A program made the position numbers and the translations under genes. 58,540 nt of DNA, taken from NCBI RefSeq assembly GCF_018861705.1, contig NZ_JAHLEC010000011.1, forward strand, positions 1-58,540, given 5' to 3'. The stretch comes from Clostridium psychrophilum (GTDB lineage: Bacteria; Bacillota; Clostridia; Clostridiales; Clostridiaceae). The notes beneath the pieces are model-generated. The model searched no databases and had not been told where the DNA came from. It saw nothing but the letters and a program-made list of their open reading frames with translations. The number at the start of each line of letters is the position of its first letter. The stretch's first letter is position 1. Shown here one piece after another: positions 21,201-30,706 of the stretch.

Positions 21201-21771
21201 GCAGAGCCGATACAGGAGGGTAAACATCTATGATTCCACCTCTTATAGAAAATTGGCCCTTAGTTTCTACTCTATCTGCTCTTTCATACCCACATTGAAT
21301 TAATTTTTCTGAAAAAGAATTAAAATTCAAGGTACTTCCTACAGACAATTTAAAAATATATTGTTTTAATAAATCTACTGGAATATATGTAGCAGCTATT
21401 GCCTCAATACATGTGATTATTATCTTTTTGTCACTTTCCATAATCTTCTTCATTACTTTAAGTCTTTCCCATCTTAAATCCCCAGATACGGCATCCGCAT
21501 TATAAAATCCCATTTCTTTAGTTGGAAAATAATAAACTTTATTTACATAAAATGATAGGTCATCATAAATATTTTTAGCCTCTACATCACTATGTGTTAA
21601 TATCAATATAGATTTATCTACTTGTTCGTAAACCCCGTTCACTAAATAATTTTTTGCTGATTCTGAAAGACCATATATCCCAATTGGGTATGTTTTTTTC
21701 TCTACATTTGCTAAAATCTCTTTAAATTGATTGCTCTCTTCCAAAGGCTTCATAAGCCCGCTTAGTCTCAT
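18250..21771 (-). CDS. mfd: Transcription-repair coupling factor
   Basis: Superfamily-2 DNA translocase that removes stalled RNA polymerase and recruits UvrA. An N-terminal UvrB-like module is followed by the RNA-polymerase-interaction (CarD-like) domain near residues 500-560 (LGDYVVHVNHGIGVYKG). The helicase motor has GDVGYGKT near residue 658 and IDEEQRFGV near 752, and the C-terminal TRCF domain is present. ATG 21771 follows GAGGTG by 5 nt (1173 residues); GTG 21786 overlaps that site. It starts 55 bp after pth, the usual pth-mfd pair. Confidence 0.98.
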   Translation of the reverse strand: MRLSGLMKPLEESNQFKEILANVEKKTYPIGIYGLSESAKNYLVNGVYEQVDKSILILTHSDVEAKNIYDDLSFYVNKVYYFPTKEMGFYNADAVSGDLRWERLKVMKKIMESDKKIIITCIEAIAATYIPVDLLKQYIFKLSVGSTLNFNSFSEKLIQCGYERADRVETKGQFSIRGGIIDVYPPVSALPFRIELYDDEIDSIRTFNSETQRSIDKVSVINIFPAKEIILTHDSREKGYNEIKEDLDKVLGNFSKKKDKEIIDRIKSLVNANLESLKETGGFKDIDSYMPYFYDKTSTFLDYMKGSLIIVDDAQRCQGKLDSVYLEFEENYETFLKRGSILPRQADVLFNKENICENLESREVITINAIAKTTKLLKPKAIVSFSQITIYNYHGQLDMLIDDILDKKSKGYKIVILSGTRTRGERLIATLRDRGIESVYKDSISQIEFGEVVVTFGNQLKGFEYPELKLCVISDKEVFGGSKRKTTRKANKKGVSKIKSFTELKLGDYVVHVNHGIGVYKGIKQLEVRGHKRDYLQLSYNSGDTLYVPVEQLDLVQKYIGSEGKAPKISKLGGAEWVKAKNKVKNSIADIAEDLVKLYATRATLKGHKYSKDTVWQKQFEEEFPFDETPDQLIAIEEIKKDMESDKPMDRLICGDVGYGKTEVAVRAAFKAVMDGKQVAFLVPTTILAEQHYKNLTKRFSDFPVKVEMVSRFRSPAQQKLVIKATKEGNVDILIGTHRIIQSDVKFKDLGVLIIDEEQRFGVTHKEKIKSLRKNIDVITLTATPIPRTLHMSLTGVRDISVIETPPDERYPIQTYVVEFNDQLIRDAILREINRHGQVFFVYNRVETIKDMAAYMGKLVPEARICIAHGQMTERELESVMIDFMENKYDILTCTTIIETGIDIQNTNTIIIYEADKMGLSQLYQLRGRVGRSNRIAYAYLTYKKDKVLTEVAEKRLKAIKDFTELGSGFKIAMRDLEIRGAGNMMGGAQHGHMAAVGYDLYCRMLEETVKHIRGDAETEPIETTVEIEIDAYIPGTYIEDEMQKIEIYKKIAAIDSRVDMLDIQEEIEDRFSDIPTCVASLMDIAYLRCISSQVGIIEIKEEKNEVLLQFDTSQRITKELVKALVTKYNRNIVFKLGKEPAFAYKIKNLNKEEVLKNLIEIVNYIKSIVETK

Positions 21772-21825
21772 GTTAACACCTCTCACTTACTGCATGAATA
21801 TATAAATAATGTTTTAATAACTAAT

Positions 21826-22392
21826 TTAATTAGCATTAAATCCATTAAATTGGTTCATTGCATCCGTATATCCTTTTTCAATTATTGTTTGAGTAGCTTT
21901 TATGCTAGCTTCAAAAGTTTTTTCCATGATTACTCGTTGTTCTTTGGAAAAATGTCCTAAAACATAAGATATTAGCTCTCTCTGTGGCTTTCCTGTTCCT
22001 ACTTTTATTCTTGTAAATACATCCGATGACATACACTCAATAATGCTTTTTATACCATTGTGTCCACCGGCACTACCTTTGCTCCTTATTCTTAATTTAC
22101 CTGCATCCAAACTAATATCATCATATATTATGATGATATTTTCATTAGGAATTTTATAAAAAGAAGATGCCTCGCGTACACTTTCTCCACTTAAGTTCAT
22201 ATATGTACTAGGTTTTAAAAGAATGATTTTTTCAGATGCTACATTAATTTGTGCACACATTCCTTTAAATTTTGTCCTATTAATTGAAACATTATACTTC
22301 TTCGCCATTAAATCAACTACATCAAACCCTACATTATGTCTTGTATGTTTATACTCTTCTCCTGGGTTTCCCAGTCCAACTACCAAATACAT
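21826..22392 (-). CDS. pth: Peptidyl-tRNA hydrolase
   Basis: Releases tRNA from prematurely terminated peptidyl-tRNAs; essential in the cytoplasm. MYLVVGLGNPGEEYKHTRHN carries the catalytic Asn10 and His20 region and Asp at DYxxVGFD-type sequence (NVGFDVVD). ATG 22392 follows GGGGGTAGTA and gives 188 residues, the family length; an upstream in-frame start would add a non-homologous hexapeptide and overlaps the ribosome-binding site. Confidence 0.96.
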   Translation of the reverse strand: MYLVVGLGNPGEEYKHTRHNVGFDVVDLMAKKYNVSINRTKFKGMCAQINVASEKIILLKPSTYMNLSGESVREASSFYKIPNENIIIIYDDISLDAGKLRIRSKGSAGGHNGIKSIIECMSSDVFTRIKVGTGKPQRELISYVLGHFSKEQRVIMEKTFEASIKATQTIIEKGYTDAMNQFNGFNAN

Positions 22393-22544
22393 TACTACCC
22401 CCATACACAATCATGCTAAAACAATGCTTCTATAGCATAATCATTATTTCATTTTTACATATATAATATTATACCAAAACAATATTTTAATCCACAACTT
22501 TACATATATATTACCATATATTCTATATTTTTAATATAATCTCA

Positions 22545-22575
22545 AAAATAACTAGTTATTATGCTAGTTATTTTT
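22545..22575 (-). terminator. Terminator of the htrA gene
   Basis: A 12-bp stem (aaaaataactag 22545-22556 with ctagttattttt 22564-22575) and a 7-nt loop. It separates the protease gene from pth. Confidence 0.8.
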
Positions 22576-22627
22576 ATATGACTATCTGTAATTATATAAT
22601 AATTTTTTAATATTAATTAAAATATCT

Positions 22628-23830
22628 TTAATCTACTTTCAATTCAGAAAGAACTATACTAATGTTTTTAATTTTACCATTTCTCCATAGTTTGCAAGAT
22701 AAACGATCAGACACTTTAAACTTTTCCAAAACATTATTTAAATCTTCCATGTTTTTGACAGTTGCATCTCCAATTTGACTTATAACGTCATTTGGAACAA
22801 CTCCAGCTGCATCTGCCCCACTATTACTTACAACTTCTTGCACTAAGATTCCTTGCTTAACATCATTACCACTTGAATTTAAAGGTACCCCATAAATTCC
22901 TATAACTGGTCTAGAAACCTTACCCTTAGTCATAAGACTCTTAATAATCTCTTTGACTTTATTCGAATTAATAGCAAACCCAACTCCATAAGTTTCACTC
23001 GCTGAACTAATCTTCAAACTATTTATTCCAATAACTTCTCCATTGACATTGCATAATGCACCGCCACTATTTTCTTTATTTATAGTTGCATCTGTTTGTA
23101 TTATTTTGTATATCGTTTGTTCACCTGTTTTTTTATCAACTATATTAACTTTTCTATCTAGTGTACTTATAATACCCGCAGTAACCATTCCTGAAAACTG
23201 TTCTCCTAATGGATTACCAACAGCAATAGCTACATCACCGACGTTAACCTTTGATGAATCAGCAAAGGTTGCTATAGGAAGATTACTAGCATCAACTTTT
23301 ATAACTGCCAAATCTGATATAGGATCTTCACCTACAACTGTTGCATTTAAGACTTTATCATTGCTCAATTTTACTTTTATTTGAGATGTACCTTCAATAG
23401 CATGATAATTAGTAATGATATAACCATCACTTTTAAATATGATTCCTGATCCGCTTTCTTCCGGTGTATCCCACATTTCTTTATCTTTATTGCTAATTCC
23501 AACTACTATCGGTGCTACTTTTTCAGAAACCTGCGTTATACTATTACTGTATATGTTTTTAGTAGTATTATCTCCCAAACTATTCTTACTTGCATTTTCA
23601 GTAATGTTTTTTGATACTTTATCTTTATTGATTATATATTGTGCTGTGATTCCTCCGGAGAGAGCTGCAATTAGTATAAAACTAAGCACTTTCAAAAAAA
23701 CTTTAAAATAATTTTTTCTATTGTTTTTTCTAAATTTAATTTCACCAAATATATCCTTATCACGATCTGCATTCTTCCACATAGCATCTCTTATTTCTTC
23801 ATAAGATTCATAGTTATCCTTATCGTTCAC
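22628..23830 (-). CDS. HtrA/DegP-like membrane serine protease with PDZ domain
   Basis: Surface quality-control protease anchored by one N-terminal helix (about residues 49-67). The S1C trypsin fold carries His in NYHAI, Asp in SDLAVI and Ser in ENSGGAL; the usual GNSGGPL has G to E and P to A changes but the catalytic triad is complete. A C-terminal PDZ domain spans about 300-395. The start is GTG 23830, 5 nt after GGGGGGTG. It lies 87 bp downstream of the histidine kinase, so it may belong to that envelope-stress regulon, as in other Firmicutes. Confidence 0.92.
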   Translation of the reverse strand: MNDKDNYESYEEIRDAMWKNADRDKDIFGEIKFRKNNRKNYFKVFLKVLSFILIAALSGGITAQYIINKDKVSKNITENASKNSLGDNTTKNIYSNSITQVSEKVAPIVVGISNKDKEMWDTPEESGSGIIFKSDGYIITNYHAIEGTSQIKVKLSNDKVLNATVVGEDPISDLAVIKVDASNLPIATFADSSKVNVGDVAIAVGNPLGEQFSGMVTAGIISTLDRKVNIVDKKTGEQTIYKIIQTDATINKENSGGALCNVNGEVIGINSLKISSASETYGVGFAINSNKVKEIIKSLMTKGKVSRPVIGIYGVPLNSSGNDVKQGILVQEVVSNSGADAAGVVPNDVISQIGDATVKNMEDLNNVLEKFKVSDRLSCKLWRNGKIKNISIVLSELKVD

Positions 23831-23917
23831 AATATCACCCCCCTAAATGTTATAACTATATTATGGAAGTTTTTAAAACTCTTATTACAAACCGTGATAC
23901 TTTAGTTTCATAGTAAA

Positions 23918-25333
23918 TTATTTTACTTTCATTAATGTAAAAATAAAGGTCACACCATTGTCCTTATTTTCAACCCATATATCTTCCTGTAATTGAGTTA
24001 TTATATTTCTCACTATAGATAATCCAAGTCCAGTACTATCTTTTATCGTTCTAGCCTTATCCGCTTTATAAAACCTATCCCAAATATGTAATAAATCATC
24101 CTCATCTATTCGTGGACCATTATTAAACACTGATATATAGGCTTTTCTTCCCTTAACTTTAGAACTGATTTTTATTTTTCCACCTTCGTTAACATATTTT
24201 ATTGCATTGTCCAATAAATTTGTAATTACTTGAACTAACCTGTCCTTGTCTCCTGCTACAATTAAATTTTCTTTATCAAAGCATACATCAACAGATACCT
24301 TTTTTGCCTTAATCTTTGTTTCATTTTTTATAACTGTAAGTCTAATAATTTCATTAATATCAACTTCTTTAATTTTTAAACTAAACTCACCAGCTTCAAT
24401 TGCTGACATATCTAACAAATCATTTACAAGCCTTGTTAGTCTTTGAATTTCTTCATAGGCAATAGATAAATAATATTTTTCCTTTTCCTTGGGAATTACT
24501 CCATCTAATATTCCACTAATAAACCCCTTAATTGATGTTATTGGTGATCTTATCTCATGTGACACATTTGATATAAAATCGCGTCTATTTTTTTCGTTTT
24601 TTTCTACCGCATCAGCCATATTGTTAAAGGTTTGAGCAAGTTCACCGATTTCATCATTAGATTTTAAATAAACTCTTTTATCTACATCACCATTAGATAT
24701 TTTTCTAGCTACATAATTAATTTCTGCTAAAGGCTTTATAATTATTTTTTGCGAGAAATAATAAATAACTATGCAAGAAAATAATATTGCAAAAACCGCT
24801 GATATCCAAATTATCTCATACACACGTTTTAATGATGCGCTTAGTTCTTCAATTGAATTGTATAATATTATAGACCCCTTAAATACACCAGCATTATTTC
24901 TTATAGGTGTTCCAAATACTCTAACTGTTTTATCAAATATTCCAGCATAAGGCCCCGTAATCTCAAATGTATGTCCAATCCTAAGTTGTGCAAGTTCATT
25001 AGCAAAAACTTGTTTTCCCATAAATTCCTTATGCTCTTTATTAGATACAGCATAAACATAACCATAACTATCAGTAAGCCAAATATCGGACTTTATGTAC
25101 TCAGCAATTACTGTTATCATATTGTTTACTTCTTCAGACGTGGCATCCCCTGTCGTATATTTTATAGCAAGGCCTTGTATTATATATGACTTGTCTAAAA
25201 ACTGTTGCTTTCTTTCCTGGAAAAAATAATTTTGAAACCAGTAAGACAAAAATGAAGCAATAATTATTAAACTAATTGAAATTATAATAGTATAGGTGGC
25301 TAGCATTTTAAAAAACAAGCCCTTTTTTACCAT
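23918..25333 (-). CDS. Membrane sensor histidine kinase
   Basis: 471 residues. Two membrane helices (about 10-30 and 172-192) flank an extracytoplasmic sensing domain; then come HAMP (about 195-245), HisKA with the phospho-accepting His in ISNVSHEIRSPITSIKG, and an HATPase domain with N-box DNAIKY and the G-boxes (STGLGLSIVRNI). ATG directly follows the regulator's stop codon, so both are translationally coupled. The signal is unknown; the linked HtrA gene suggests envelope stress. Confidence 0.94.
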   Translation of the reverse strand: MVKKGLFFKMLATYTIIISISLIIIASFLSYWFQNYFFQERKQQFLDKSYIIQGLAIKYTTGDATSEEVNNMITVIAEYIKSDIWLTDSYGYVYAVSNKEHKEFMGKQVFANELAQLRIGHTFEITGPYAGIFDKTVRVFGTPIRNNAGVFKGSIILYNSIEELSASLKRVYEIIWISAVFAILFSCIVIYYFSQKIIIKPLAEINYVARKISNGDVDKRVYLKSNDEIGELAQTFNNMADAVEKNEKNRRDFISNVSHEIRSPITSIKGFISGILDGVIPKEKEKYYLSIAYEEIQRLTRLVNDLLDMSAIEAGEFSLKIKEVDINEIIRLTVIKNETKIKAKKVSVDVCFDKENLIVAGDKDRLVQVITNLLDNAIKYVNEGGKIKISSKVKGRKAYISVFNNGPRIDEDDLLHIWDRFYKADKARTIKDSTGLGLSIVRNIITQLQEDIWVENKDNGVTFIFTLMKVK

Positions 25334-26020
25334 CTATTTCACCTCAAATTTATATCCTACTCCCCAAACAGTCTCAATCTGCCAATTTGGTCCTCCCTGA
25401 AGTTTTTCTCTTACCCTTTTAACATGAACGTCCACCGTTCTAGAATCTCCAGGGTAATCATATCCCCAAACCTCACATAGCAATTGTTGCCTAGTAAAAA
25501 CTCTATTCTTGTTAAGTGCTAAATAATGTACTAATTCAAATTCTTTCGGTGGCATTTTTACCTCTTTCCCTTTATATGTAACATTGTAAGAGTTAATATC
25601 AATTTCTAAATCTTCAAAATTTAAAACTTCTTTGCCACCATTATCTAAGTTATAACGTCTAAGTACAGCTTTTACTCTCGCAATAATTTCTTTTGGTTCA
25701 AAAGGCTTCACTACATAATCATCAGCTCCAAGTTCGAGTCCTAATACCTTATCGAAAGTTTCTCCTTTTGCAGTAAGCATAATAACAGGTGTTTCATGTT
25801 CTTTCCTTATCCATTTTAAAACATCTATGCCATCAATATAAGGTAACATTATATCTAAAAGCACTAAATCTGGTTTATAACTTAAAAAAGCTTCCTGTGC
25901 AGCTCTACCATCGTGTACTACTTTTGTAGCATACCCTGAACTCTCAAGATACATTTTAATTACCTCAGCAATATTTTTATCATCATCAACTATCAATATT
26001 TTTCCTATTGTTCCTTCCAT
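25334..26020 (-). CDS. OmpR/PhoB-family response regulator
   Basis: 228 residues. The receiver domain has the acidic pair DDD at 11-13, the phospho-acceptor Asp in VLLDIMLP, and Lys in VVKPFEP. The C-terminal winged helix contains TRQQLLCEVWGYDYPGDSRT. ATG 26020 follows GGGAGG by 7 nt; a TTG at 26035 overlaps it. First gene of the regulator-kinase pair, with HtrA behind. Confidence 0.95.
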   Translation of the reverse strand: MEGTIGKILIVDDDKNIAEVIKMYLESSGYATKVVHDGRAAQEAFLSYKPDLVLLDIMLPYIDGIDVLKWIRKEHETPVIMLTAKGETFDKVLGLELGADDYVVKPFEPKEIIARVKAVLRRYNLDNGGKEVLNFEDLEIDINSYNVTYKGKEVKMPPKEFELVHYLALNKNRVFTRQQLLCEVWGYDYPGDSRTVDVHVKRVREKLQGGPNWQIETVWGVGYKFEVK

Positions 26021-26111
26021 ATCAGTACCTCCCAATTATTCTGTATTTTTTTATTTCATGTTTTTTTAGTAATATACGTTAAAATATGCTTGTCAACATA
26101 CTAATTATTTA

Positions 26112-26247
26112 TTAAATCATCTCCTGCGGAGCTGTAGTATAACGACTTCAGAAGGAGATTTAAACTCCCACTGAAGTTTTATTTTGCTAGGATAGTTAAC
26201 TCCCACTTATAGAAGTGGGAAACTTTCCTTCTGAAATGTCGTTAAAT
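26112..26247. repeat. Dispersed structured repeat, copy A (136 bp)
   Basis: Begins ttaaatcatctcctg and ends ctgaaatgtcgttaaat. The inner arms cgacttcagaagga and tccttctgaaatgtcg pair, and tcccactt/aagtggga forms a second hairpin. Ends and core match copies at 42261-42436 and 53046-53117. It lies in the 472-bp gap between the regulator gene and the prs terminator; the remainder of that gap shows no gene. Confidence 0.85.
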
Positions 26248-26450
26248 ATAATATATAAATAATTTACCTTATAACTAATTTATCATACTTTAATGTTAAC
26301 TGATTAGTTTTTTTTAAAATGTTACAAATTATTCACCGCTTCAGGTAAATAATTTATTATTTTACTTGCTTATATATAGTATAGTCATTTTTTGATATTA
26401 TATAAATAATATTAAACATATAATTCTAATCAAATTACTAATATACTATA

Positions 26451-26494
26451 AAAAAATAGTGATACTCAATTATAAAAAATTGAGTATCACTATT
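26451..26494 (-). terminator. Terminator of prs
   Basis: A perfect 17-bp stem (26455-26471 with 26478-26494) and a 6-nt loop, followed on the minus strand by TTTTTTATAG. It starts 13 bases after the prs stop codon. Confidence 0.9.
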
Positions 26495-26507
26495 ACAAAA
26501 TATATAT

Positions 26508-27479
26508 TTATATATTATTTTCATCCTCAAACAATTTACTTACTGATACATCCTCATATATTCTTTTTATAGCTTCTGCCAAAATTGGTGCTACAGATAA
26601 TGTAGTAAATTTTGAGCATTGTTTGTTTTCTGGAATGTCAATTGTATTGAGTATTATTAATTCTTTTATTACCGAATCATTTATTCTTTGAATAGCAGGG
26701 CCAGACAATACGCCATGACTACAACAAGCATAAACTTCCTTTGCTCCTAGTTTAACTAAAGCATTAGCTCCATTAGTTATTGTACCTGCAGTATCTATCA
26801 TATCATCCATCATTATAACTGTTTTATCCTTAATGTCACCTATAACATTCATAATCTCTGCAACATTAGCTTTCGGTCTTCTCTTATCAATTATAGCAAT
26901 AGACGCATGTAATTTATCCGCAAACTTTCTTGATCTAGCAACACTTCCAAGATCTGGTGCAACCACAACTACATCATCTCTATCCTTATACCCTTTTTTA
27001 ATATAATATTTCGCAAGTATTGGTGTTCCAGTCATATTATCAACAGGTATATTAAAATATCCTTGTATTTGAGCTGCATGTAAATCCATAGTAAGTACTC
27101 TATCAGCACCCGCAGTTGTTATAATATCTGCAACAAGTTTCGCTGTGATTGGGTCTCTAGCTTTTGCTTTTCTATCCTGTCTTGCATATCCATAGTATGG
27201 AATAACAGCTGTTATTCTTCCTGCTGAAGCCCTCTTAAATGCATCGATCATAATAAGTAATTCCATCAAATTATCATTTACTGGAGCATTAGTTGATTGA
27301 ACAACAAATACATCTGCTCCTCTAACAGTTTCGTGAATATTAACAGATATTTCTCCATCACTAAAAGTTGTTACTTCTGAATCTCCTAATGGTACTCCAA
27401 GAATATCCGCTATATCTGAAGCCAATTTAGGATTCGAGTTACCTGTGAAAATCTTAATATTTTTACCATGGCTTATCAT
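26508..27479 (-). CDS. prs: Ribose-phosphate pyrophosphokinase
   Basis: Makes PRPP from ribose 5-phosphate and ATP for purine, pyrimidine, His, Trp and NAD synthesis. Motifs: the flexible-loop region [15 protein letters not shown], the metal/PRPP region [12 protein letters not shown] and the phosphate loop [13 protein letters not shown]. 323 residues, normal. ATG 27479 follows AGGA by 6 nt and overlaps (ATGA) the stop of a short upstream frame. It follows glmU, a conserved pair. Confidence 0.97.
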   Translation of the reverse strand: MISHGKNIKIFTGNSNPKLASDIADILGVPLGDSEVTTFSDGEISVNIHETVRGADVFVVQSTNAPVNDNLMELLIMIDAFKRASAGRITAVIPYYGYARQDRKAKARDPITAKLVADIITTAGADRVLTMDLHAAQIQGYFNIPVDNMTGTPILAKYYIKKGYKDRDDVVVVAPDLGSVARSRKFADKLHASIAIIDKRRPKANVAEIMNVIGDIKDKTVIMMDDMIDTAGTITNGANALVKLGAKEVYACCSHGVLSGPAIQRINDSVIKELIILNTIDIPENKQCSKFTTLSVAPILAEAIKRIYEDVSVSKLFEDENNI

Positions 27480-27565
27480 CTGCAGTCCTGATTTTTAAAA
27501 TTATAATAAATTTTCACTCTATCCACTAAATAGAATGGCAGTCCTAAATATTCTACTGCAAAAAT
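27476..27565 (-). other. Possible leader ORF coupled to prs (29 aa)
   Basis: A frame reading FAVEYLGLPFYLVDRVKIYY and then NFKNQDCR lies 8 nt behind a strong GGGAGGTG site and stops in an ATGA overlap with prs. It has no ATG, GTG or TTG at the right distance; ATT 27565 or CTG 27568 would have to serve. The good site and the overlap suggest a translational leader, but the start is weak evidence. Confidence 0.25.
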
Positions 27566-27610
27566 CAGTTTCACACCTCCCTTTATAATTTACTTATTAA
27601 TTGTTATGCT

Positions 27611-28981
27611 TTATTTGCTATGTCCTGATCTCACAACCCAATTTTTAATATTTTTCTGCCTAGCTCTAGCTATTGCCAAGTCATTTTTTGGCACTTCATT
27701 TGTAATTGTAGATCCAGCAGCCGTATATGCATTATCGTTAACTGTTACAGGTGCTACTAAATTAGTATTACAACCTATAAAAACATTATTTCCTATAATA
27801 GTTTTATATTTTGATATTCCATCATAATTTACAACTACAGTTCCGCAACCGAAATTGCATCCACTTCCAACCTGTGCATCACCAATATAAGTAAGATGTG
27901 ATACCTTTGTATTATCCCCAATAGTTGATTTTTTAATTTCAACAAAATCGCCTATTCTAGCATGTTTCCCAATACTGCTTTCTGGTCTAATATAAGCATA
28001 TGGTCCTACTGTAGTTTTCTCGCCAATTTGGCTTTCAATTACTACAGAACTTTGAATTACGATGCCTTTCTCAAGTATACTATCCTCTATTCTATTATTT
28101 GGATAAAGAACACATTCTTCTTTAATTATAGTTTTACCTTGAAGTACATTGCCTGGATATATAACAGTGTCTTTCCCTATTATAACCTCAGAATCAATAT
28201 ATGTATTATTGGGGTCCATTAATGTAACTCCATTTTCCATATGCTTTCTGTTTATTCTTCTTCTCATTATAGCCTCTGCATCTGCAAGTTCTATTTTAGA
28301 ATTAACAGCGGTAATTTCTTCAATTGGTGCATTAAAAGCCCCAACCTTAGCTCCTTGATTTTCTAATATCCCTATAACATCTGTTAAATAGTATTCCTTT
28401 TGAGCATTATTATTATTTAATTTATCTAAACTATTAAGTAATTCTTCTATATCAAAACAATACATTCCTGAATTTATTTCTTTAACTAATACTTCACTTT
28501 CATTACAGTCTTTGAATTCAACTATCTTTTTAACGTCACCATTATCACTTCTAATTATTCTACCATATTTCGCAGGGTTATCCATCTTCGAAGTTAATAT
28601 CGTAGCTTTAAAATTACCTTTTTCATGATAATTTAATAGCGCACTAACAGTAGCCTCAGTAATTAGTGGACCATCTCCAACAAATATTGCTACTGTGCCT
28701 TTATTGTTACCTAAAAATTCTTTAGCACACATTACTGCATGTCCTGTCCCTAATTGTTCTTTTTGAACAGAATAGCTAATATTTTTACTTTCTGTTCCTT
28801 TTTTAACTTCTGCGGCTCCTTTTCCAATTACTACATCAACCATTTCAATATCTGCGTTTTTCATAACGTCGATAACATGATTTATCATTTCTTTGCCACA
28901 GACCTTATGCATAACCTTAGGAATATTTGATTTCATCCTTTTTCCTTCACCTGCAGCTAAAATTATAGCGCATTTATACAA
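27611..28981 (-). CDS. glmU: Bifunctional UDP-GlcNAc pyrophosphorylase / glucosamine-1-P acetyltransferase
   Basis: Last two steps to UDP-GlcNAc, the precursor of peptidoglycan. The N-terminal nucleotidyltransferase starts with [20 protein letters not shown]. The C-terminal left-handed beta helix carries hexapeptide repeats and the acetyltransferase residues ([13 protein letters not shown]). I place the start at TTG 28981, 6 nt after AGAGGTG, giving 456 residues, the family length; an ATG 120 bases further upstream would add a basic, non-homologous leader. It lies between spoVG and prs as in Bacillus. Confidence 0.96.
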   Translation of the reverse strand: MYKCAIILAAGEGKRMKSNIPKVMHKVCGKEMINHVIDVMKNADIEMVDVVIGKGAAEVKKGTESKNISYSVQKEQLGTGHAVMCAKEFLGNNKGTVAIFVGDGPLITEATVSALLNYHEKGNFKATILTSKMDNPAKYGRIIRSDNGDVKKIVEFKDCNESEVLVKEINSGMYCFDIEELLNSLDKLNNNNAQKEYYLTDVIGILENQGAKVGAFNAPIEEITAVNSKIELADAEAIMRRRINRKHMENGVTLMDPNNTYIDSEVIIGKDTVIYPGNVLQGKTIIKEECVLYPNNRIEDSILEKGIVIQSSVVIESQIGEKTTVGPYAYIRPESSIGKHARIGDFVEIKKSTIGDNTKVSHLTYIGDAQVGSGCNFGCGTVVVNYDGISKYKTIIGNNVFIGCNTNLVAPVTVNDNAYTAAGSTITNEVPKNDLAIARARQKNIKNWVVRSGHSK

Positions 28982-29137
28982 ATAAAACACCTCTTTATAC
29001 AAATATTCGACATATTTACGTATTATTTTTAGTATATATCTTATTTTAAAATACTTCTCATAATATATATTATATTTTATATTATATTTAATTGCAACCA
29101 ACCTTCGGCATTTTTCGTTATTTTTTTCAAAAAAAAT

Positions 29138-29156
29138 AAAGGGGTTATCCCCTTTT
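29138..29156. terminator. Terminator after spoVG
   Basis: A short stem, aaagggg/ccccttt, with a 4-nt loop, flanked by A-rich and T-rich runs. It lies 2 bases after the spoVG stop codon and acts on the minus-strand transcript. Confidence 0.8.
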
Positions 29157-29158
29157 AT

Positions 29159-29455
29159 TTATATTACTACTTTTGCTGCAACCTTTACTGCTGGTTCTTC
29201 GCCTTTTACTTTTTCATATTCTTCCAAAATAGCCGTTTGAATCTTCTGTCTTGTTTGAGTATTTATTGGATGTGCTATGTCTTTAAACTCCCCATCTGGG
29301 GTTTTTCTACTTGGCATAGCAATAAAAAGACCACTTTGTCCTTCTATAACTTTAATATCATGAACAACAAATTCATTGTCAAAAGTTATTGATACAATCG
29401 CTTTCATTTTACCATCTGTAGATATCTTTCTAATTCTAACATCTGTAATATCCAT
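29159..29455 (-). CDS. spoVG: Septation and sporulation regulator SpoVG
   Basis: Small RNA/DNA-binding regulator of septation and early sporulation. Conserved [40 protein letters not shown] and a charged tail (98 residues). ATG 29455 follows GGAGGTG by 5 nt; TTG 29470 overlaps that site. A sigma-H-like promoter precedes it. Order purR-spoVG-glmU is conserved. Confidence 0.97.
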   Translation of the reverse strand: MDITDVRIRKISTDGKMKAIVSITFDNEFVVHDIKVIEGQSGLFIAMPSRKTPDGEFKDIAHPINTQTRQKIQTAILEEYEKVKGEEPAVKVAAKVVI

Positions 29456-29490
29456 ACAATACACCTCCAAATTGCGTTATATTTATACTA

Positions 29491-29517
29491 TTTCTATATA
29501 ACTTGGAATTTTCCTTC
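29491..29517 (-). promoter_or_regulatory. Candidate sigma-H promoter of spoVG
   Basis: On the minus strand GAAGGAAAA (29509-29517) fits the sigma-H -35 RnAGGAWWW. ATAGAAA (29491-29497) fits the -10 RnnGAAT with one mismatch, and the spacer is 11 bp. spoVG is a classical sigma-H gene, which supports the reading. Confidence 0.55.
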
Positions 29518-29551
29518 TAAAATTGCAAATAAATATTAATTTTTTAGAATA

Positions 29552-30373
29552 TTACATTTTTTCAAAAAAATTTGATGGGGTTAATTCAGCCTTGCCTTCA
29601 TCGTTTATTCCCTTGAATAAAACAATTGACATATACTCTTCTATTAATTTATGTCTAGTTTCTATATCATTTACAAGCACTCCAATCCCTAACAATTCAC
29701 TTTCAAATTCCTTAAGCAAATTTATTATACCTGTTGCAGTTCCTCCAGCTTTCATAAAATCATCTATAAAAATGCACTTGCTTCCTTTTTTTATAGATTT
29801 CCTTGAAAGTGACATAGTCTGAATCCTGTTGCTTGAACCAGATACATAGTTTATGCTAACTGTACTGCCTTCGGTAACCTTAGGATCCCTTCTTACAATA
29901 ACTAATTGAACTCCAAGCATTTTAGCTACTTCATACGCAAGTGGTATCCCTTTAGTCTCAACTGTTACTACATAATCTATATCTAATTCATTAAAAACAG
30001 ATGCAAGAATTACTCCTGCTTTATGTACTATTTCTGGATTATACATAATATCAGTCATATAAATAAAATTTCCTGGTATTACTCTATCCCCTTGTACTAA
30101 AACCTTACATAATTCTTCTGCAAATATCTTACTTTCCTGATTTGAAACTCCACAAATATATTTTACTCCACCAGCTGCCCCTGCGACTGTTTCTACTCTT
30201 CCCATAGATAAATCACTAAGAGTTTCACGAACGATAACAATATCTTCGCTAATTGTAGATTTAGCTGCATTAAATAGCTCTGTGAATATTTTCAAGTTAA
30301 TTGTCTTATTAGGATTTTCCGTTAATATTTTAGTTATACCTGTAACTCTTTGATTTCTACTATACTTATTCAT
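29552..30373 (-). CDS. purR: Pur operon repressor PurR
   Basis: Represses purine genes and is released by PRPP. An N-terminal winged helix (residues 1-75: RNQRVTGITKILTENPNKTI) joins a type I phosphoribosyltransferase domain with the PRPP loop CIFIDDFMKAGGTATG. 273 residues, usual. It is divergent from murC and upstream of spoVG. The prs product made in this cluster, PRPP, is its effector. Confidence 0.96.
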   Translation of the reverse strand: MNKYSRNQRVTGITKILTENPNKTINLKIFTELFNAAKSTISEDIVIVRETLSDLSMGRVETVAGAAGGVKYICGVSNQESKIFAEELCKVLVQGDRVIPGNFIYMTDIMYNPEIVHKAGVILASVFNELDIDYVVTVETKGIPLAYEVAKMLGVQLVIVRRDPKVTEGSTVSINYVSGSSNRIQTMSLSRKSIKKGSKCIFIDDFMKAGGTATGIINLLKEFESELLGIGVLVNDIETRHKLIEEYMSIVLFKGINDEGKAELTPSNFFEKM

Positions 30374-30706
30374 AATATATCACCCATATTTTTATTTTAC
30401 GAATTTTAACTAGTAAAATTCATAATATCATTCGTATTTTAATTGTAAATCTTTTTTATATTTATTACAATCCTTATATAAATAATAAAAGGTTTCATTT
30501 ATTTTTTTGTAAACATTTTTTAATTTGTTTTAGATCTATAATTAGATAAGTAATACATTAAAAACTATTATTCTATAATGTGTATATTTTTCTATGTAAA
30601 TATGTATATAATTAATAAGTACATATGTACAATTATTTGTTATAATCAATACTAATACAATTTGCATATACTAAATAATCATAATTACTTTTAAGGAGTT
30701 GATATA
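30374..30706. other. Divergent intergenic region purR/murC
   Basis: 333 bp of AT-rich DNA holding the promoters of both genes. A plausible -10 (TATAAT, near 30639) lies 65 bases before murC with a poor -35. I see no riboswitch-like structure or small gene here. Confidence 0.45.
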
